A stretch of DNA of 64,000 nucleotides from Streptomyces sp. Tu6071. Its GTDB lineage: Bacteria; Actinomycetota; Actinomycetes; Streptomycetales; Streptomycetaceae. The first letter of the stretch is position 1, and each line of letters starts with the position of its first letter. A program made the position numbers and the translations under genes. The notes under the pieces are model-generated. The model saw nothing but the letters and a program-made list of their open reading frames with translations, was not told the DNA's origin and ran no database searches. Where the stretch lies: assembly GCF_000213055.1 (NCBI RefSeq), contig NZ_CM001165.1:1736001-1800000 (forward strand). Direction: 5' to 3'. Shown here piece after piece: positions 43,367 through 52,813 of the stretch.

Positions 43367-44776
43367 TCAGCCCTGCACCACCGTCACTTCCCCGATCCCC
43401 AACTCCCGCACCGGATCGGCGATCTGCGCCGCGTCCCCCACGAGGACCGTCACGAGGCGGTCCGCCGGGAAGGCGTTCACGACGGCGGCCGTGGCCTCCA
43501 CCGTGCCCGTCTCGGCGAGGCGGCGGTAGAAGGCGGCCTGGAAGTCGTCGGGAAGCTGCTGCTCGACCTGGTCGGCGAGCGTCCCCGCGACGGCGGCGGC
43601 CGTCTCGTACTTGAGCGGGGCGACGCCCACGAGGTTCTGCTCGGCCGTCTCGCGCTCCACGTCCGTGAGCCCGCCCGCCGCGAGGTCGCGCAGCACCTTC
43701 CACAGGTCCGCCAGCGCGGGCCCGGTGGACTCGGTGTCGACCGAGCCGCTGATCGCGAGGAGCGCGGCGCCCGGGGCGAGCCCCGTGCCCTCCGCCGGGC
43801 TCCCGGACCGCAGCACCTGGCCGAAGGCCCGCACGCCGTAGGTGTAGCCCTTCTCCTCGCGCAGCACCCGGTCGAGACGCGAGGTCAGCGTCCCGCCCAG
43901 GCAGTAGGTGCCGAGCACCTGCGCCGCCCACACCGGGTCGTGCCGGTCCGGGCCCGTACGGCCGATGAGGAGCTGCGTCTGCACCGAGCCCGGCCGGTCG
44001 ACGATGAAGACGCGCCCGGTGTCGTCCGAGGTGATCGGGCTCATGGCGGGCGAGGCGGGGGCCGAGCCCGTCCACGTGCCGAGGCTCTCGGCGAGCAGGG
44101 CGTCGAGATCGGCGCCCGCGAAGTCGCCGACGACGACCACAGTGGCCGTGGCCGGATGTACGTACCGCTCGTACAGCTCCCGTACGGCCTTCGCGTCGAT
44201 CGCCTCGACGGTCTCCGCCGTGCCCTGCCGGGGGCGGGAGATGCGGCTGCCGGCCGGGAAGAGCTGCTTGAACAGCTCCTTGGCCGCGCGGCGCGCCGGG
44301 TTGGCGGCCTCGTGCGGGATCTCGTCGAGCCTGTTCCGTACCAGTCGCTCGATCTCGGACTCGGCGAAGGCGGGGGCGCGCAGGGCCTCGGCGAGCAGGT
44401 CGAGTCCCTTGGGGAGGCGCGAGACCGGCACTTCGAGGGAGAGGCGGAGCCCCGCGTGGTCCGCGTGCGCGTCGAGCGTCGCGCCGCAGCGCTCCAGTTC
44501 GGCGGCGTACTCCTCGGCGGAGTGCTTGTCGGTGCCCTCGGTGAAGGCGCGCGCGAGGATCGTGGCGAGGCCGTCGAGGCCCTTCGGCTCGGCGTCGAGC
44601 GGAACGTCGAGCAGCACCTCCACAGCGACGAGCTGCTGACCTGGGCGCTCGCAGCGCAGGAGGGTCAGGCCATTGGACAGGGTGGAGCGCTCCGGGGCGG
44701 GGAAGGCCCAGGGCTTGGCGGGGCCCGGCTGGGGGCGCGGGTGGAACTCCATGGTGCTCTGCACGGCTTCGCTCAC
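43367..44776 (-). CDS. M16 family peptidase-like protein lacking the zinc motif
   Basis: The 469-residue protein has two M16 modules. In the first, the position of the HxxEH motif reads GLDGLATILARAFTEGT, so no zinc site is present. The second module keeps the R/Y substrate-binding signature in REEKGYTYGVRAFG. This is the pattern of the non-catalytic partner of heterodimeric M16B peptidases. Its start overlaps the stop of the catalytic partner gene by four bases (ATGA). Function as an obligate subunit is inferred. Confidence 0.88.
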   Translation of the reverse strand: MSEAVQSTMEFHPRPQPGPAKPWAFPAPERSTLSNGLTLLRCERPGQQLVAVEVLLDVPLDAEPKGLDGLATILARAFTEGTDKHSAEEYAAELERCGATLDAHADHAGLRLSLEVPVSRLPKGLDLLAEALRAPAFAESEIERLVRNRLDEIPHEAANPARRAAKELFKQLFPAGSRISRPRQGTAETVEAIDAKAVRELYERYVHPATATVVVVGDFAGADLDALLAESLGTWTGSAPASPAMSPITSDDTGRVFIVDRPGSVQTQLLIGRTGPDRHDPVWAAQVLGTYCLGGTLTSRLDRVLREEKGYTYGVRAFGQVLRSGSPAEGTGLAPGAALLAISGSVDTESTGPALADLWKVLRDLAAGGLTDVERETAEQNLVGVAPLKYETAAAVAGTLADQVEQQLPDDFQAAFYRRLAETGTVEATAAVVNAFPADRLVTVLVGDAAQIADPVRELGIGEVTVVQG

Positions 44777-46140
44777 TGCTGCGCCGCCTCCTCGTCCTGG
44801 TCGGTGGCCGCTTCCTCGGCGGCGGGGGTCTGCTCAGGCGCGGTGGGCTCGTAGACGAGGACCGCGCGGTTGTCCGGGCGGAGCCGGGCGGCGGCGATCT
44901 CGCGCACCTCGTCGGCGGTGATCGTGAGGAGGCGGTCCACGGCGGTGAAGGCGAGCTGCGGGTCTCCGAAGAGCACGGCGTACCGGCAGAGCTGGTCGGC
45001 GCGGCCGGCGACGGTGTCGAGCTGGTCGAGCCACTCGCGCTCCAGCTGGGCCTGGGCGCGCTCCATCTCCTCGGCCGTCGGGCCCTCCTCGGCGAAGCGG
45101 GCCAGCTCCTCGTCCACGGCCGCCTCGATCGCGGGGATCTCGACACCCGCGCTCGTCTTGACGTCGAGCCAGCCGAGCGAGGGGGCGCCCGCCAGCCGCA
45201 GCAGCCCGAAACCGGCGGCGACGGCCGAACGGTCGCGGCGCACCAGGCGGTTGAAGAGCCGCGAGGACTCGCCGCCGCCGAGGATGGTGAGCGCGACATC
45301 GGCGGCGTCCCCGGCGCGGGTCCCGTCCTCGGGAAGCCGGTAGGCCGCCATGAGGGCGCGCGAGGGCACGTCCTCACGCACCGTCTCGCGCAACTGCCCG
45401 CCCATCACGTCGGGCAGCGAGCCGTCGCGCGGCGGCTGCTTGCCGTCGTGGCCCGGGATCGAGCCGAAGTACTTCTCGACCCAGGCGAGGGTCTGCTCCG
45501 GGTCGATGTCGCCGACGACGGAGAGGACCGCGTTGTTCGGCGCGTAGTACGTGCGGAAGAAGGCGCGGGCGTCCTCCAGGGTCGCCGCGTCGAGGTCCGC
45601 CATGGAGCCGATGGGGGTGTGGTGGTACGGGTGGCCCTCGGGGTAGGCGAGGGCGGTGAGCTTCTCGAAGGCGGTGCCGTAGGGCACGTTGTCGTACCGC
45701 TGGCGGCGCTCGTTCTTGACCACCGCGCGCTGGTTGTCCAGGGACTCCAGGTCGAGCGCGGTGAGCAGGGAGCCCATGCGGTCGGCCTCCAGCCACAGCG
45801 CCAGCTCCAGCTGGTTCGACGGCATGGTCTCGAAGTAGTTGGTGCGCTCGAAGCTCGTCGTGCCGTTGAGGGAGCCGCCGGCGCCCTGGACCAGCTCGAA
45901 GTGCCCGTTCCCCTTGACCTGCGCCGAGCCCTGGAACATCAGGTGCTCGAAGAGGTGGGCGAGGCCGGTGCGCCCCGCGACCTCGTGGCGCGAGCCGACG
46001 TCGTACCAGAGGCAGACGGCCGCCACCGGGGTCAGGTGGTCCTCGGAGAGGACCACGCGCAGTCCGTTGGCGAGCCGGTGCTCCGTCGCGGTCAGACCGC
46101 CGGAGCCGGCCCGCTCGGTGGCCGTGTCACCCATGGGCAT
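44773..46140 (-). CDS. M16B family zinc peptidase, catalytic partner
   Basis: This protein of about 455 residues carries HLFEH (His64, His68, catalytic Glu67 in numbering from the upstream ATG) and the distal zinc ligand Glu146 in VVKNERRQ. It resembles processing peptidases that degrade or trim peptides. I chose ATG at 46140, where GAAGGG lies six bases upstream; ATG at 46146 abuts the ribosome-binding site. There is no signal peptide. It is coupled to the inactive paralogue, so the pair probably forms a heterodimer with a shared chamber. Confidence 0.9.
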   Translation of the reverse strand: MPMGDTATERAGSGGLTATEHRLANGLRVVLSEDHLTPVAAVCLWYDVGSRHEVAGRTGLAHLFEHLMFQGSAQVKGNGHFELVQGAGGSLNGTTSFERTNYFETMPSNQLELALWLEADRMGSLLTALDLESLDNQRAVVKNERRQRYDNVPYGTAFEKLTALAYPEGHPYHHTPIGSMADLDAATLEDARAFFRTYYAPNNAVLSVVGDIDPEQTLAWVEKYFGSIPGHDGKQPPRDGSLPDVMGGQLRETVREDVPSRALMAAYRLPEDGTRAGDAADVALTILGGGESSRLFNRLVRRDRSAVAAGFGLLRLAGAPSLGWLDVKTSAGVEIPAIEAAVDEELARFAEEGPTAEEMERAQAQLEREWLDQLDTVAGRADQLCRYAVLFGDPQLAFTAVDRLLTITADEVREIAAARLRPDNRAVLVYEPTAPEQTPAAEEAATDQDEEAAQQ

Positions 46141-46691
46141 GTACATCCCTTCGTGTCGCCGAACCGCTCGTGGCCGCCGCGAGGCGCCGGGCGTGCTCGT
46201 CGTACAGCTGTTGAGTCGGATCGCTGTTGTCTCGTCGCGCTGTCACTCTATGCAACCGCACCGACAAGCGGGGAAGTTCCCGCCTCCGGACTTCTTCCCC
46301 GCGGATCGGCGCAGAGGCGCACGGGGTGGTTCGCACCCGCTCCGCGCGCCGGTCGGGTACGTACCCGCGCGCCGCTCCGGTACGTACGGAGGAGAGCGTC
46401 CCGTACGGGACGGCGGACGGTGCCCGCCGCGCTGCCGCACGTACGACCCGCGGGGGAGGACACGCCGGAGCGGTCGCGACGCGTCCCTCCCGCGGGGGAG
46501 CCGTCCCTCGCGGGGTGGAGAGCGGCGCTTCCGCCGGAAGTACCCCCTTGCTCCGGCTCCGTGGGCCCGCGAGGGCGTCTGCGGACGGGTCGAGGTCGGG
46601 ACTGTCGGCGCGGCGGTCCACAATGGTCCGCGTCAGTACAGCCGCAGTACAGCCGATGCCGTGACGAGAACGCGAAGGAGCCGCAGCAGCG
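46141..46691. promoter_or_regulatory. Divergent M16/parC intergenic region with GTAC palindromes
   Basis: No gene is supported in these 551 bases. Three dyads centred on TACGTA or GTAC occur in 57 bp: GGGTACGTACCC (46355-46366), CCGGTACGTACGG (46377-46389) and GTCCCGTACGGGAC (46398-46411). They lie 280-340 bp upstream of parC. Confidence 0.5.
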
Positions 46692-49160
46692 ATGGCCCGC
46701 CGCAGCACGAAAACCCCGTCTCGGGGCACCTCCCGGGCCGACGAGGCAGACTTCGAGGAGAGAATCCTCGACATCGACGTCGTCGACGAGATGCAGAGCT
46801 CCTACCTGGAGTACGCGTACTCCGTGATCTACTCCCGGGCGCTCCCCGACGCCCGGGACGGGCTCAAGCCGGTGCAGCGACGCATCGTCTACCAGATGAA
46901 CGAGATGGGTCTGCGGCCCGAGCGCGGCTACGTCAAGTGCGCGCGCGTCGTCGGCGAGGTGATGGGCAAGCTTCACCCGCACGGGGACGCCTCGATCTAC
47001 GACGCGCTCGTCCGCATGGCGCAGTCCTTCTCCATGCGGGTCCCGCTCGTCGACGGGCACGGCAACTTCGGCTCGCTGGGCAACGACGACCCGCCGGCCG
47101 CGATGCGGTACACCGAGTCCCGCATGGCCGACGCGGCGATGCTGATGACGGACTCGATCGACGAGAACACCGTCGACTTCGCGCCCAACTACGACGGCCA
47201 GGAGCAGGAGCCCCTCACCCTCCCCGCCGCCTACCCGAACCTGCTGGTCAACGGCGCCTCCGGGATCGCCGTCGGCATGGCGACGAACATGGCGCCGCAC
47301 AACCTCGGCGAGGTCGTCGCCGCCGCGCGCCACCTGATCCGGCATCCGAACGCGGATCTCGACACGCTCATGAAGTACGTGCCGGGCCCCGACCTGCCCA
47401 CCGGTGGCCGCATCGTGGGCCTCGCGGGGATTCGCGACGCGTACGCGAACGGGCGCGGCAGCTTCAAGACCCGCGCCAGCGTCACGGTCGAGAACGTGAC
47501 GGCGCGCCGGAAGGGCCTCGTCGTGACGGAACTGCCGTTCACGGTGGGCCCCGAGAAGGTCATCGCGAAGATCAAGGACCTCGTCGGCGCGAAGAAGCTC
47601 CAGGGCATCGCGGACGTCAAGGACCTCACCGACCGCGAGCACGGCCTGCGGCTCGTCATCGAGATCAAGAACGGCTTCGTGCCCGAGGCGGTGCTCGAAC
47701 AGCTCTACAAGCTGACGCCGATGGAGGAGTCCTTCGGCATCAACAACGTGGCCCTCGTGGACGGTCAGCCGCTCACGCTCGGCCTCAAGGAGATGCTGGA
47801 GGTCTACCTCGACCACCGCTTCTCCGTCGTGCGGCGGCGCAGCGAGTTCCGGCGCACGAAGCGCATGAACCGGCTGCACCTCGTGGAGGGCCTGCTCGTC
47901 GCGCTCGTCGACATCGACGAGGTCATCCGGCTCATCCGCTCCAGCGAGAACTCGGCGGAGGCGAAGCAGCGCCTCATCGAGCACTTCTCGCTGAGCGAGA
48001 CGCAGACCCAGTACATCCTCGACACCCCGCTGCGCCGGCTCACCAGGTTCGACCGGATTGAACTGGAGTCCGAGCGCGACCGGCTCAACGCGGAGATCGA
48101 GGAGCTGACGGCGATCCTCGAATCGGACACCGAGCTGCGCAAGCTCGTCTCCGGCGAGCTGGCGGCCGTGGCGAAGAAGTACGGGACACCGCGTCGCACC
48201 GTGCTGCTCGAATCGGCGGACACCCCCGTCGCGGCGATCCCGCTCCAGGTCGCCGACGACCCCTGCCGTGTGCTGCTCTCCTCGACCGGTGTCATCGCCC
48301 GCACGCCGGGCACCGAGCCGCTCCAGGAGGGCTCGGCGAAGCGCGCCAAGCACGACGTGATCCGCTCCGCGGTGCCCGCGACGGCGCGCGGCGAGGTCGG
48401 CGCGGTCACCTCGGCGGGGCGGCTCCTGCGCATCACCGTCGTGGACCTGCCCCAGCTCGCCGAGGGCGCGGGGCCCGCGCTGGTGGGCGGGGCGCCGGTG
48501 GCGGAGTTCGTACGGCTCGAAGGCGACGAGACGCTCGTGTGCCTGTGCACGCTCGACGAGTCCTCGCCGGGGCTCGCGATCGGTACGGCGCAGGGCGTCG
48601 TGAAGCGCGTCGTGCCCGACTACCCGGCCAACCGCGAGGAGCTGGAGGTCATCACACTGCGCGAGGGCGACCGGATCGTGGGCGCCGCCGAGCTGCGCAC
48701 GGGTGAGGAGGACCTCGTCTTCATCACGGACGACGCGCAGTTGCTGCGCTTCCAGGCGTCGGCGGTACGCCCGCAGGGCCGCCCGGCGGGTGGCGTCGCC
48801 GGGGTCAAGCTCGCCGACGGGGCCAAGGTGCTCTCCTTCGATGTCGTCGACCCGGCTGTCGACGCGGCCGTCTTCACGGTGGCCGGTTCGCGCGGCACAC
48901 TCGACGACTCGGTGCAGACGACCGCGAAGCTCACCCCGTTCGACCAGTTCCCCCGCAAGGGCCGGGCGACCGGCGGGGTCCGCTGCCAGCGCTTCCTCAA
49001 GGGCGAGGACTGCCTCAGCTTCGCCTGGACGGGGCCGGTCCCGGCCCGCGCGGCCCAGCGCAACGGTGCCCCGGCCACGCTCCCCGAGCCCGACCCGCGC
49101 CGCGACGGCTCCGGCGTCTCGCTCGACAAGCCGGTCGCCGCGGTGGCGGGACCGGCCTGA
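46692..49160 (+). CDS. parC: DNA topoisomerase IV subunit A
   Basis: The 822-residue protein is a type IIA topoisomerase A subunit. Family segments include [53 protein letters not shown] (in part [10 protein letters not shown]), and the catalytic tyrosine in [10 protein letters not shown]. It decatenates chromosomes together with ParE, whose gene lies at 58071-60194. The separate parE and the absence of an adjacent gyrB support ParC rather than GyrA, and the C-terminal domain is a modest beta-pinwheel. AAGGAG lies 11 bases before the ATG. Confidence 0.92.
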   Translation: MARRSTKTPSRGTSRADEADFEERILDIDVVDEMQSSYLEYAYSVIYSRALPDARDGLKPVQRRIVYQMNEMGLRPERGYVKCARVVGEVMGKLHPHGDASIYDALVRMAQSFSMRVPLVDGHGNFGSLGNDDPPAAMRYTESRMADAAMLMTDSIDENTVDFAPNYDGQEQEPLTLPAAYPNLLVNGASGIAVGMATNMAPHNLGEVVAAARHLIRHPNADLDTLMKYVPGPDLPTGGRIVGLAGIRDAYANGRGSFKTRASVTVENVTARRKGLVVTELPFTVGPEKVIAKIKDLVGAKKLQGIADVKDLTDREHGLRLVIEIKNGFVPEAVLEQLYKLTPMEESFGINNVALVDGQPLTLGLKEMLEVYLDHRFSVVRRRSEFRRTKRMNRLHLVEGLLVALVDIDEVIRLIRSSENSAEAKQRLIEHFSLSETQTQYILDTPLRRLTRFDRIELESERDRLNAEIEELTAILESDTELRKLVSGELAAVAKKYGTPRRTVLLESADTPVAAIPLQVADDPCRVLLSSTGVIARTPGTEPLQEGSAKRAKHDVIRSAVPATARGEVGAVTSAGRLLRITVVDLPQLAEGAGPALVGGAPVAEFVRLEGDETLVCLCTLDESSPGLAIGTAQGVVKRVVPDYPANREELEVITLREGDRIVGAAELRTGEEDLVFITDDAQLLRFQASAVRPQGRPAGGVAGVKLADGAKVLSFDVVDPAVDAAVFTVAGSRGTLDDSVQTTAKLTPFDQFPRKGRATGGVRCQRFLKGEDCLSFAWTGPVPARAAQRNGAPATLPEPDPRRDGSGVSLDKPVAAVAGPA

Positions 49161-49165
49161 CGGAA

Positions 49166-49224
49166 GGCCGCCGCCCGCGTGCCCGTCCACGACACCTCGT
49201 GGGTAAGGCACGCGGGCGGCGGCC
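49166..49224. terminator. Terminator after parC
   Basis: GGCCGCCGCCCGCGTGCC (49166-49183) pairs perfectly over 18 bp with 49207-49224, with a 23-nt loop. It begins 6 bp after the parC stop and faces the convergent CobW gene. Confidence 0.85.
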
Positions 49225-49293
49225 CCGCCGTCCCGGCTGAGGACGTCTTGCCACGCTAAGGCGGTCCCACCGCGCCAGGACGGCTTCGCCGCG

Positions 49294-50418
49294 TCAGGGC
49301 GTGAACTCCGGCTCGGGCTCCCCCGCGGCATCCGCCTCGGGGTCCCGTACGTACCTCAGGACGCCCCACATGCGGCGCTGGCCGTCCGCGTCCGCTCCCC
49401 CGGCGAGGCTCAACGCGTCCGGTGTCGCGGTGAGTTCCTCCTCGCGGCAGGCGTCGAGTCCGGCGGCGACGCCCGCCGCGTCGATCCCGGCTCCGATGAG
49501 GACGAGTTCGGAGCGGCGGGGCGCGCCCTCCGGCCACGGCTCGGGGGTGAAGCGCAGGAAGCGGCCCACGGCGTGCAGGCCGTAGCGGTGGAGCGGGTCG
49601 GCGGCGCCGAAGTCCACGTACCCCTTGATCCGGTAGAGGCCCTCGGGCCGCCGTTCCAGGAAGGACATGAGCCGTACGGGATCGAGCGGGACCTCGTAGG
49701 TCCTCGCCACGCTCTCGTACCCCTCGTGCAGGTGCGGTGCGGGCTCCTCCTCGGCGCGCAGGTCGTCGAAGGAGAGCTGTCCGCGCCGCTCGGTCACGGG
49801 GCGGCGGTCGAAGAGGAGCTCCGGGTCGAGGCGGCCGTGCGTGACGGGTGCGACGGCGGCGCCGCGCGCCAGGTCCCGTACCTGCGCGAGCAGTTCGGCG
49901 CGCGCGGTGGCGGTGATCCGGTCGGTCTTGTTGAGGACGACGAGGTCGGCGACGGCGAGCCGCGTGCCGAGTCCGGGGTGCCGTGCGCGGGTCGCGGGGA
50001 ACTCGGCCGCGTCGACGACCTCCACGAGCCCGCCGTAGACGAGCCGCGGGTTGTCGCCCGCGAGCACCATGCGGACCAGCTCGGCCGGTTCCGCGAGCCC
50101 GCTCGCCTCGATGACGACGAGATCGACGCGCAGCCCGGGGGCGGTGAGCCGGGCGAGCTGTTCGTCCAGCTCGCTCACGTCGACCGCGCAGCACAGGCAG
50201 CCGTTCCCGAGCGAGACCGTCGAGCCCGCTTGTCCCGCGACGGCCATCGCGTCGATCTCGATACTGCCGAAGTCGTTGACGAGCACCGCGATCCGGCTGC
50301 CCCGGCTGCTGTGGAGCAGGTGGTTGAGCACCGTGGTCTTCCCGGCCCCGAGGAACCCGGAAAGCACCACGACGGGGATCTGCTGGGGGACGGCACGCTC
50401 TTGTTCTTCCGCTGTCAC
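49294..50418 (-). CDS. CobW/COG0523 family GTP-binding metallochaperone
   Basis: The 374-residue protein has a P-loop (SGFLGAGKTT, residues 20-29), the metal-binding GCLCC at 73-77, the LVNDFGSIEID switch, the NKTD guanine motif and a C-terminal CobW_C domain. COG0523 proteins load or deliver zinc, cobalt or nickel. The metal cannot be deduced here: no Zur box or metal-linked neighbour is evident. GTG at 50418 is the start. It may be transcribed alone. Confidence 0.88.
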   Translation of the reverse strand: MTAEEQERAVPQQIPVVVLSGFLGAGKTTVLNHLLHSSRGSRIAVLVNDFGSIEIDAMAVAGQAGSTVSLGNGCLCCAVDVSELDEQLARLTAPGLRVDLVVIEASGLAEPAELVRMVLAGDNPRLVYGGLVEVVDAAEFPATRARHPGLGTRLAVADLVVLNKTDRITATARAELLAQVRDLARGAAVAPVTHGRLDPELLFDRRPVTERRGQLSFDDLRAEEEPAPHLHEGYESVARTYEVPLDPVRLMSFLERRPEGLYRIKGYVDFGAADPLHRYGLHAVGRFLRFTPEPWPEGAPRRSELVLIGAGIDAAGVAAGLDACREEELTATPDALSLAGGADADGQRRMWGVLRYVRDPEADAAGEPEPEFTP

Positions 50419-50619
50419 CGCCCCAGCCTACGAACCCACGCCCCGGCAGCCGGTACGCGCGTCCCGTATCGAGTCCGGCGCGGCGCGACCCGCCGGGGCC
50501 GTACGGGGTCCGGCGCGGCGCCACCCGGAGGTCCCGTACCGGGTCCGGCGCGGTCCCCGCCCGGCAGGGGCCCACCACGGCGGTTCAGCGGTGGGCACGC
50601 GATGGGGGCATGGGGAGGG

Positions 50620-51627
50620 TCAGCGGGGCGCCTGCCCCGTCGAGCCCCGTACGACCAGCTCCGGTTCGAACAGCAGCTCCTCGGCCGTCGCCGTCGCCCC
50701 CGCGATCTGGACGGCGAGCAGGTCGACCGCGGCCCGCCCCATGGCCTCGATGGGCTGGCGCACGGTGGTGAGCGGCGGCTCCGTGCAATTCATGAAGGCG
50801 GAGTCGTCGAAGCCGACCACGGAGACCTCACCCGGCACCGACAGGCCGCGCCGCTTCGCCGCACGGATCACACCGAGCGCGTACGGATCGCTCGCGCACA
50901 CGAAGCCTGTGACTCCCTGGTCGAGGAGCCGGGCCGCGGCGGCCTGCCCGCCCTCCAGCGAGAACATCGCCCGGACGACGTGCGCCTCGGGCAGTTCGCG
51001 GCCCTCTGCCGCGGCGAGCTGGCGGGCGGCGGCGAGCTTGCGCTGCGAGGGGACGTGGTCGGCCGGGCCGAGTACGAGACCGATGCGCTCGTGGCCGAGC
51101 GAGGCCAGGTGCCGCCACGCCTGCTCGACGGCGACCGCGTCGTCGCAGGAGACGCCGGGGAAGCCGAGCTGCTCGATCGCCGCGTTGATGAGCACGACGG
51201 GGATGCGGCGCTCCGCGAGCCTGCGGTAGTGGTCGTGCGGGGCCTCGGCCTGCGCGTACAGCCCACCCGCGAAGACCACGCCGGAGACCTGCTGCTGGAG
51301 GAGGAGATCGACGTAGTCCGCCTCGGAGACGCCGCCCTTGGTCTGCGTGCACAGGACGGGCGTGAGGCCCTGCTGCGCGAGCGCCCCGCCGATGACCTCC
51401 GCGAAGGCCGGGAAGATCGGGTTCTGCAACTCCGGCAGGACGAGACCGACGAGACGGGCCCGCTCCCCGCGCAACTGCGTGGGCCGCTCGTAGCCGAGCA
51501 CGTCGAGCGCCGACAGCACCGCCTGGCGCGTGTTTTCGGACACCCCCGGCTTGCCGTTGAGGACCCGGCTGACCGTGGCCTCGCTGACTCCGACCTTCTG
51601 GGCCACCTGGGCTAGTCGACGTGTCAT
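50620..51627 (-). CDS. LacI family transcriptional regulator
   Basis: The 335-residue repressor has an N-terminal HTH (RLAQVAQKVGVSEATVSRVLNG), hinge, and a periplasmic-binding-like sugar domain (about 60-330: LVGLVLPELQNPIFPAF, VVGFDDSAFMNCTEPPLTTV). It resembles the MalR/CebR type of Streptomyces sugar regulators, but no sugar genes lie next to it. A 17-bp dyad 23 bp upstream of the ATG suggests autorepression. It is divergent from the ferredoxin-like gene. Confidence 0.9.
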   Translation of the reverse strand: MTRRLAQVAQKVGVSEATVSRVLNGKPGVSENTRQAVLSALDVLGYERPTQLRGERARLVGLVLPELQNPIFPAFAEVIGGALAQQGLTPVLCTQTKGGVSEADYVDLLLQQQVSGVVFAGGLYAQAEAPHDHYRRLAERRIPVVLINAAIEQLGFPGVSCDDAVAVEQAWRHLASLGHERIGLVLGPADHVPSQRKLAAARQLAAAEGRELPEAHVVRAMFSLEGGQAAAARLLDQGVTGFVCASDPYALGVIRAAKRRGLSVPGEVSVVGFDDSAFMNCTEPPLTTVRQPIEAMGRAAVDLLAVQIAGATATAEELLFEPELVVRGSTGQAPR

Positions 51628-51649
51628 GGCCGAAAGATTAGCGCAAGGA

Positions 51650-51666
51650 CCGCAAGCCGTTTGCGG
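51650..51666. promoter_or_regulatory. Candidate LacI operator
   Basis: CCGCAA, GCCGT and TTGCGG form a 17-bp dyad immediately upstream of the lacI-type gene. LacI-family operators are dyads of this size with a central CG step. Confidence 0.5.
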
Positions 51667-51786
51667 GGATTCTGAAAATTCCGCTGCCGACTTCCGCCGG
51701 ATTCTGCTCGTCCCGCTGCGCACGGCGCACACGGAAGCCGACAGCGCTCGCGACGCCACGGCCGGAGGGCGCCCCCGTCCCCGTGC

Positions 51787-51802
51787 GGTTAGGCTCGCCT
51801 TC
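51787..51802 (+). promoter_or_regulatory. Candidate iron box (DmdR/IdeR) overlapping the promoter
   Basis: GGTTAGGCTCGCCT at 51787-51800 matches the core of the Streptomyces iron box (about 14 of 19 positions over the full site). TAGGCT (51790-51795) would be the -10 of a leaderless transcript starting at the GTG at 51803, so a bound iron repressor would block it. Confidence 0.55.
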
Positions 51803-52744
51803 GTGAGTATCTGCGCCACCGCCTCGCGTGCCCTCGGCGAGCCCCTCGCCGGGACGGCGGCCACCGCCCGCACCTGGCTCCTCATCGAACAACCGGGCCC
51901 GTGGGGCGCCAAGGCACTGACCTCCAGCCGCCTCGATCCCGGCCTCGGACGGCGCCTGGAGGAGGCCGCGCGCGGCACCGGCGTACGTCTCGGCCTCATC
52001 CGCCGCCCCGGCCGCACCGCACCGACACCGACGCGCCGCGTCTTCGCCGCGCACGTCGTCCCCGGGCAGGGCTGGGTACACGAGGCGAGCATCCCGTCCG
52101 ACGACGCGGAACGGCTCCTGGCCCTGGACCTGAAGGAACTCGGCGCGGGCAACGCCGCCTCCTTCCTCGACGAGGCCCACGGCGTCTCCGGCACCCCCTA
52201 CACGGGCGCCCCGCTCGTCTGCGTCTGCGCCAACGGCAAGCGCGACCGCTGCTGCGCGCTCCTCGGCCGCCCTCTCGCGGCCGAACTGCGGGCGGCGGGC
52301 ACCGAAGGCGTGTGGGAGGTGACGCACCTGGGCGGCCACCGCTTCTCCCCCACGCTGCTCGTCCTCCCGTACGGCTACGCCTACGGGCGCGCGGACGCCG
52401 CCCTGGCCCTGGCCGCCCAGCACGCCGCCGCCGCGGGCCGCGTCCTCCTCGACGGCTGCCGGGGCCGCTCGGTGTGGGAACGCCCCGAGCAGGTGGCCGA
52501 GTTGGCGGTACGCGCGGCGACGGGCGAGGAGCAGGCCGAAGCACTCACCGTGCGCGCCCTGCCGCCGGGCGAGGGCACCGCGCCGCTCCAGGTCCGCGTG
52601 GACCACGCCGACGGCCGCCGCTGGACGGCCGAGGTGGTGCGCGAAGTCGCCGAGGACGCGCGCCCGGAGAGCTGCGGCGCGGCACCTGCCCTCACCGCCC
52701 GCTTCGAGGTCGCACGGCTGACGGCGGACGCCCCCTCGCACTGA
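51803..52744 (+). CDS. Sucrase/ferredoxin-like family protein
   Basis: The 313-residue protein belongs to the sucrase/ferredoxin-like (thioredoxin-fold [2Fe-2S]) family. The conserved core is APLVCVCANGKRDRCCALLG and VTHLGGHRFSPTLLVLP, where cysteines and the HxGGHR histidines probably hold the cluster. Actinobacterial members are suspected electron carriers or ferric reductases. The start is GTG at 51803, apparently leaderless. An iron-box-like sequence just upstream links it to iron supply; that link is inference. Confidence 0.85.
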   Translation: MSICATASRALGEPLAGTAATARTWLLIEQPGPWGAKALTSSRLDPGLGRRLEEAARGTGVRLGLIRRPGRTAPTPTRRVFAAHVVPGQGWVHEASIPSDDAERLLALDLKELGAGNAASFLDEAHGVSGTPYTGAPLVCVCANGKRDRCCALLGRPLAAELRAAGTEGVWEVTHLGGHRFSPTLLVLPYGYAYGRADAALALAAQHAAAAGRVLLDGCRGRSVWERPEQVAELAVRAATGEEQAEALTVRALPPGEGTAPLQVRVDHADGRRWTAEVVREVAEDARPESCGAAPALTARFEVARLTADAPSH

Positions 52745-52752
52745 CCGCAGGT

Positions 52753-52796
52753 ACGGGTACGGGCGTCCTCCCCGCGGGGAGGACGCCCGTACCCGT
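52753..52796. terminator. Bidirectional terminator
   Basis: A perfect 21-bp stem is formed by 52753-52773 and 52776-52796 with a tight loop, between the ferredoxin-like gene and the convergent symporter gene. Confidence 0.9.
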
Positions 52797-52813
52797 GTCG
52801 CCGACCGGCGGGC

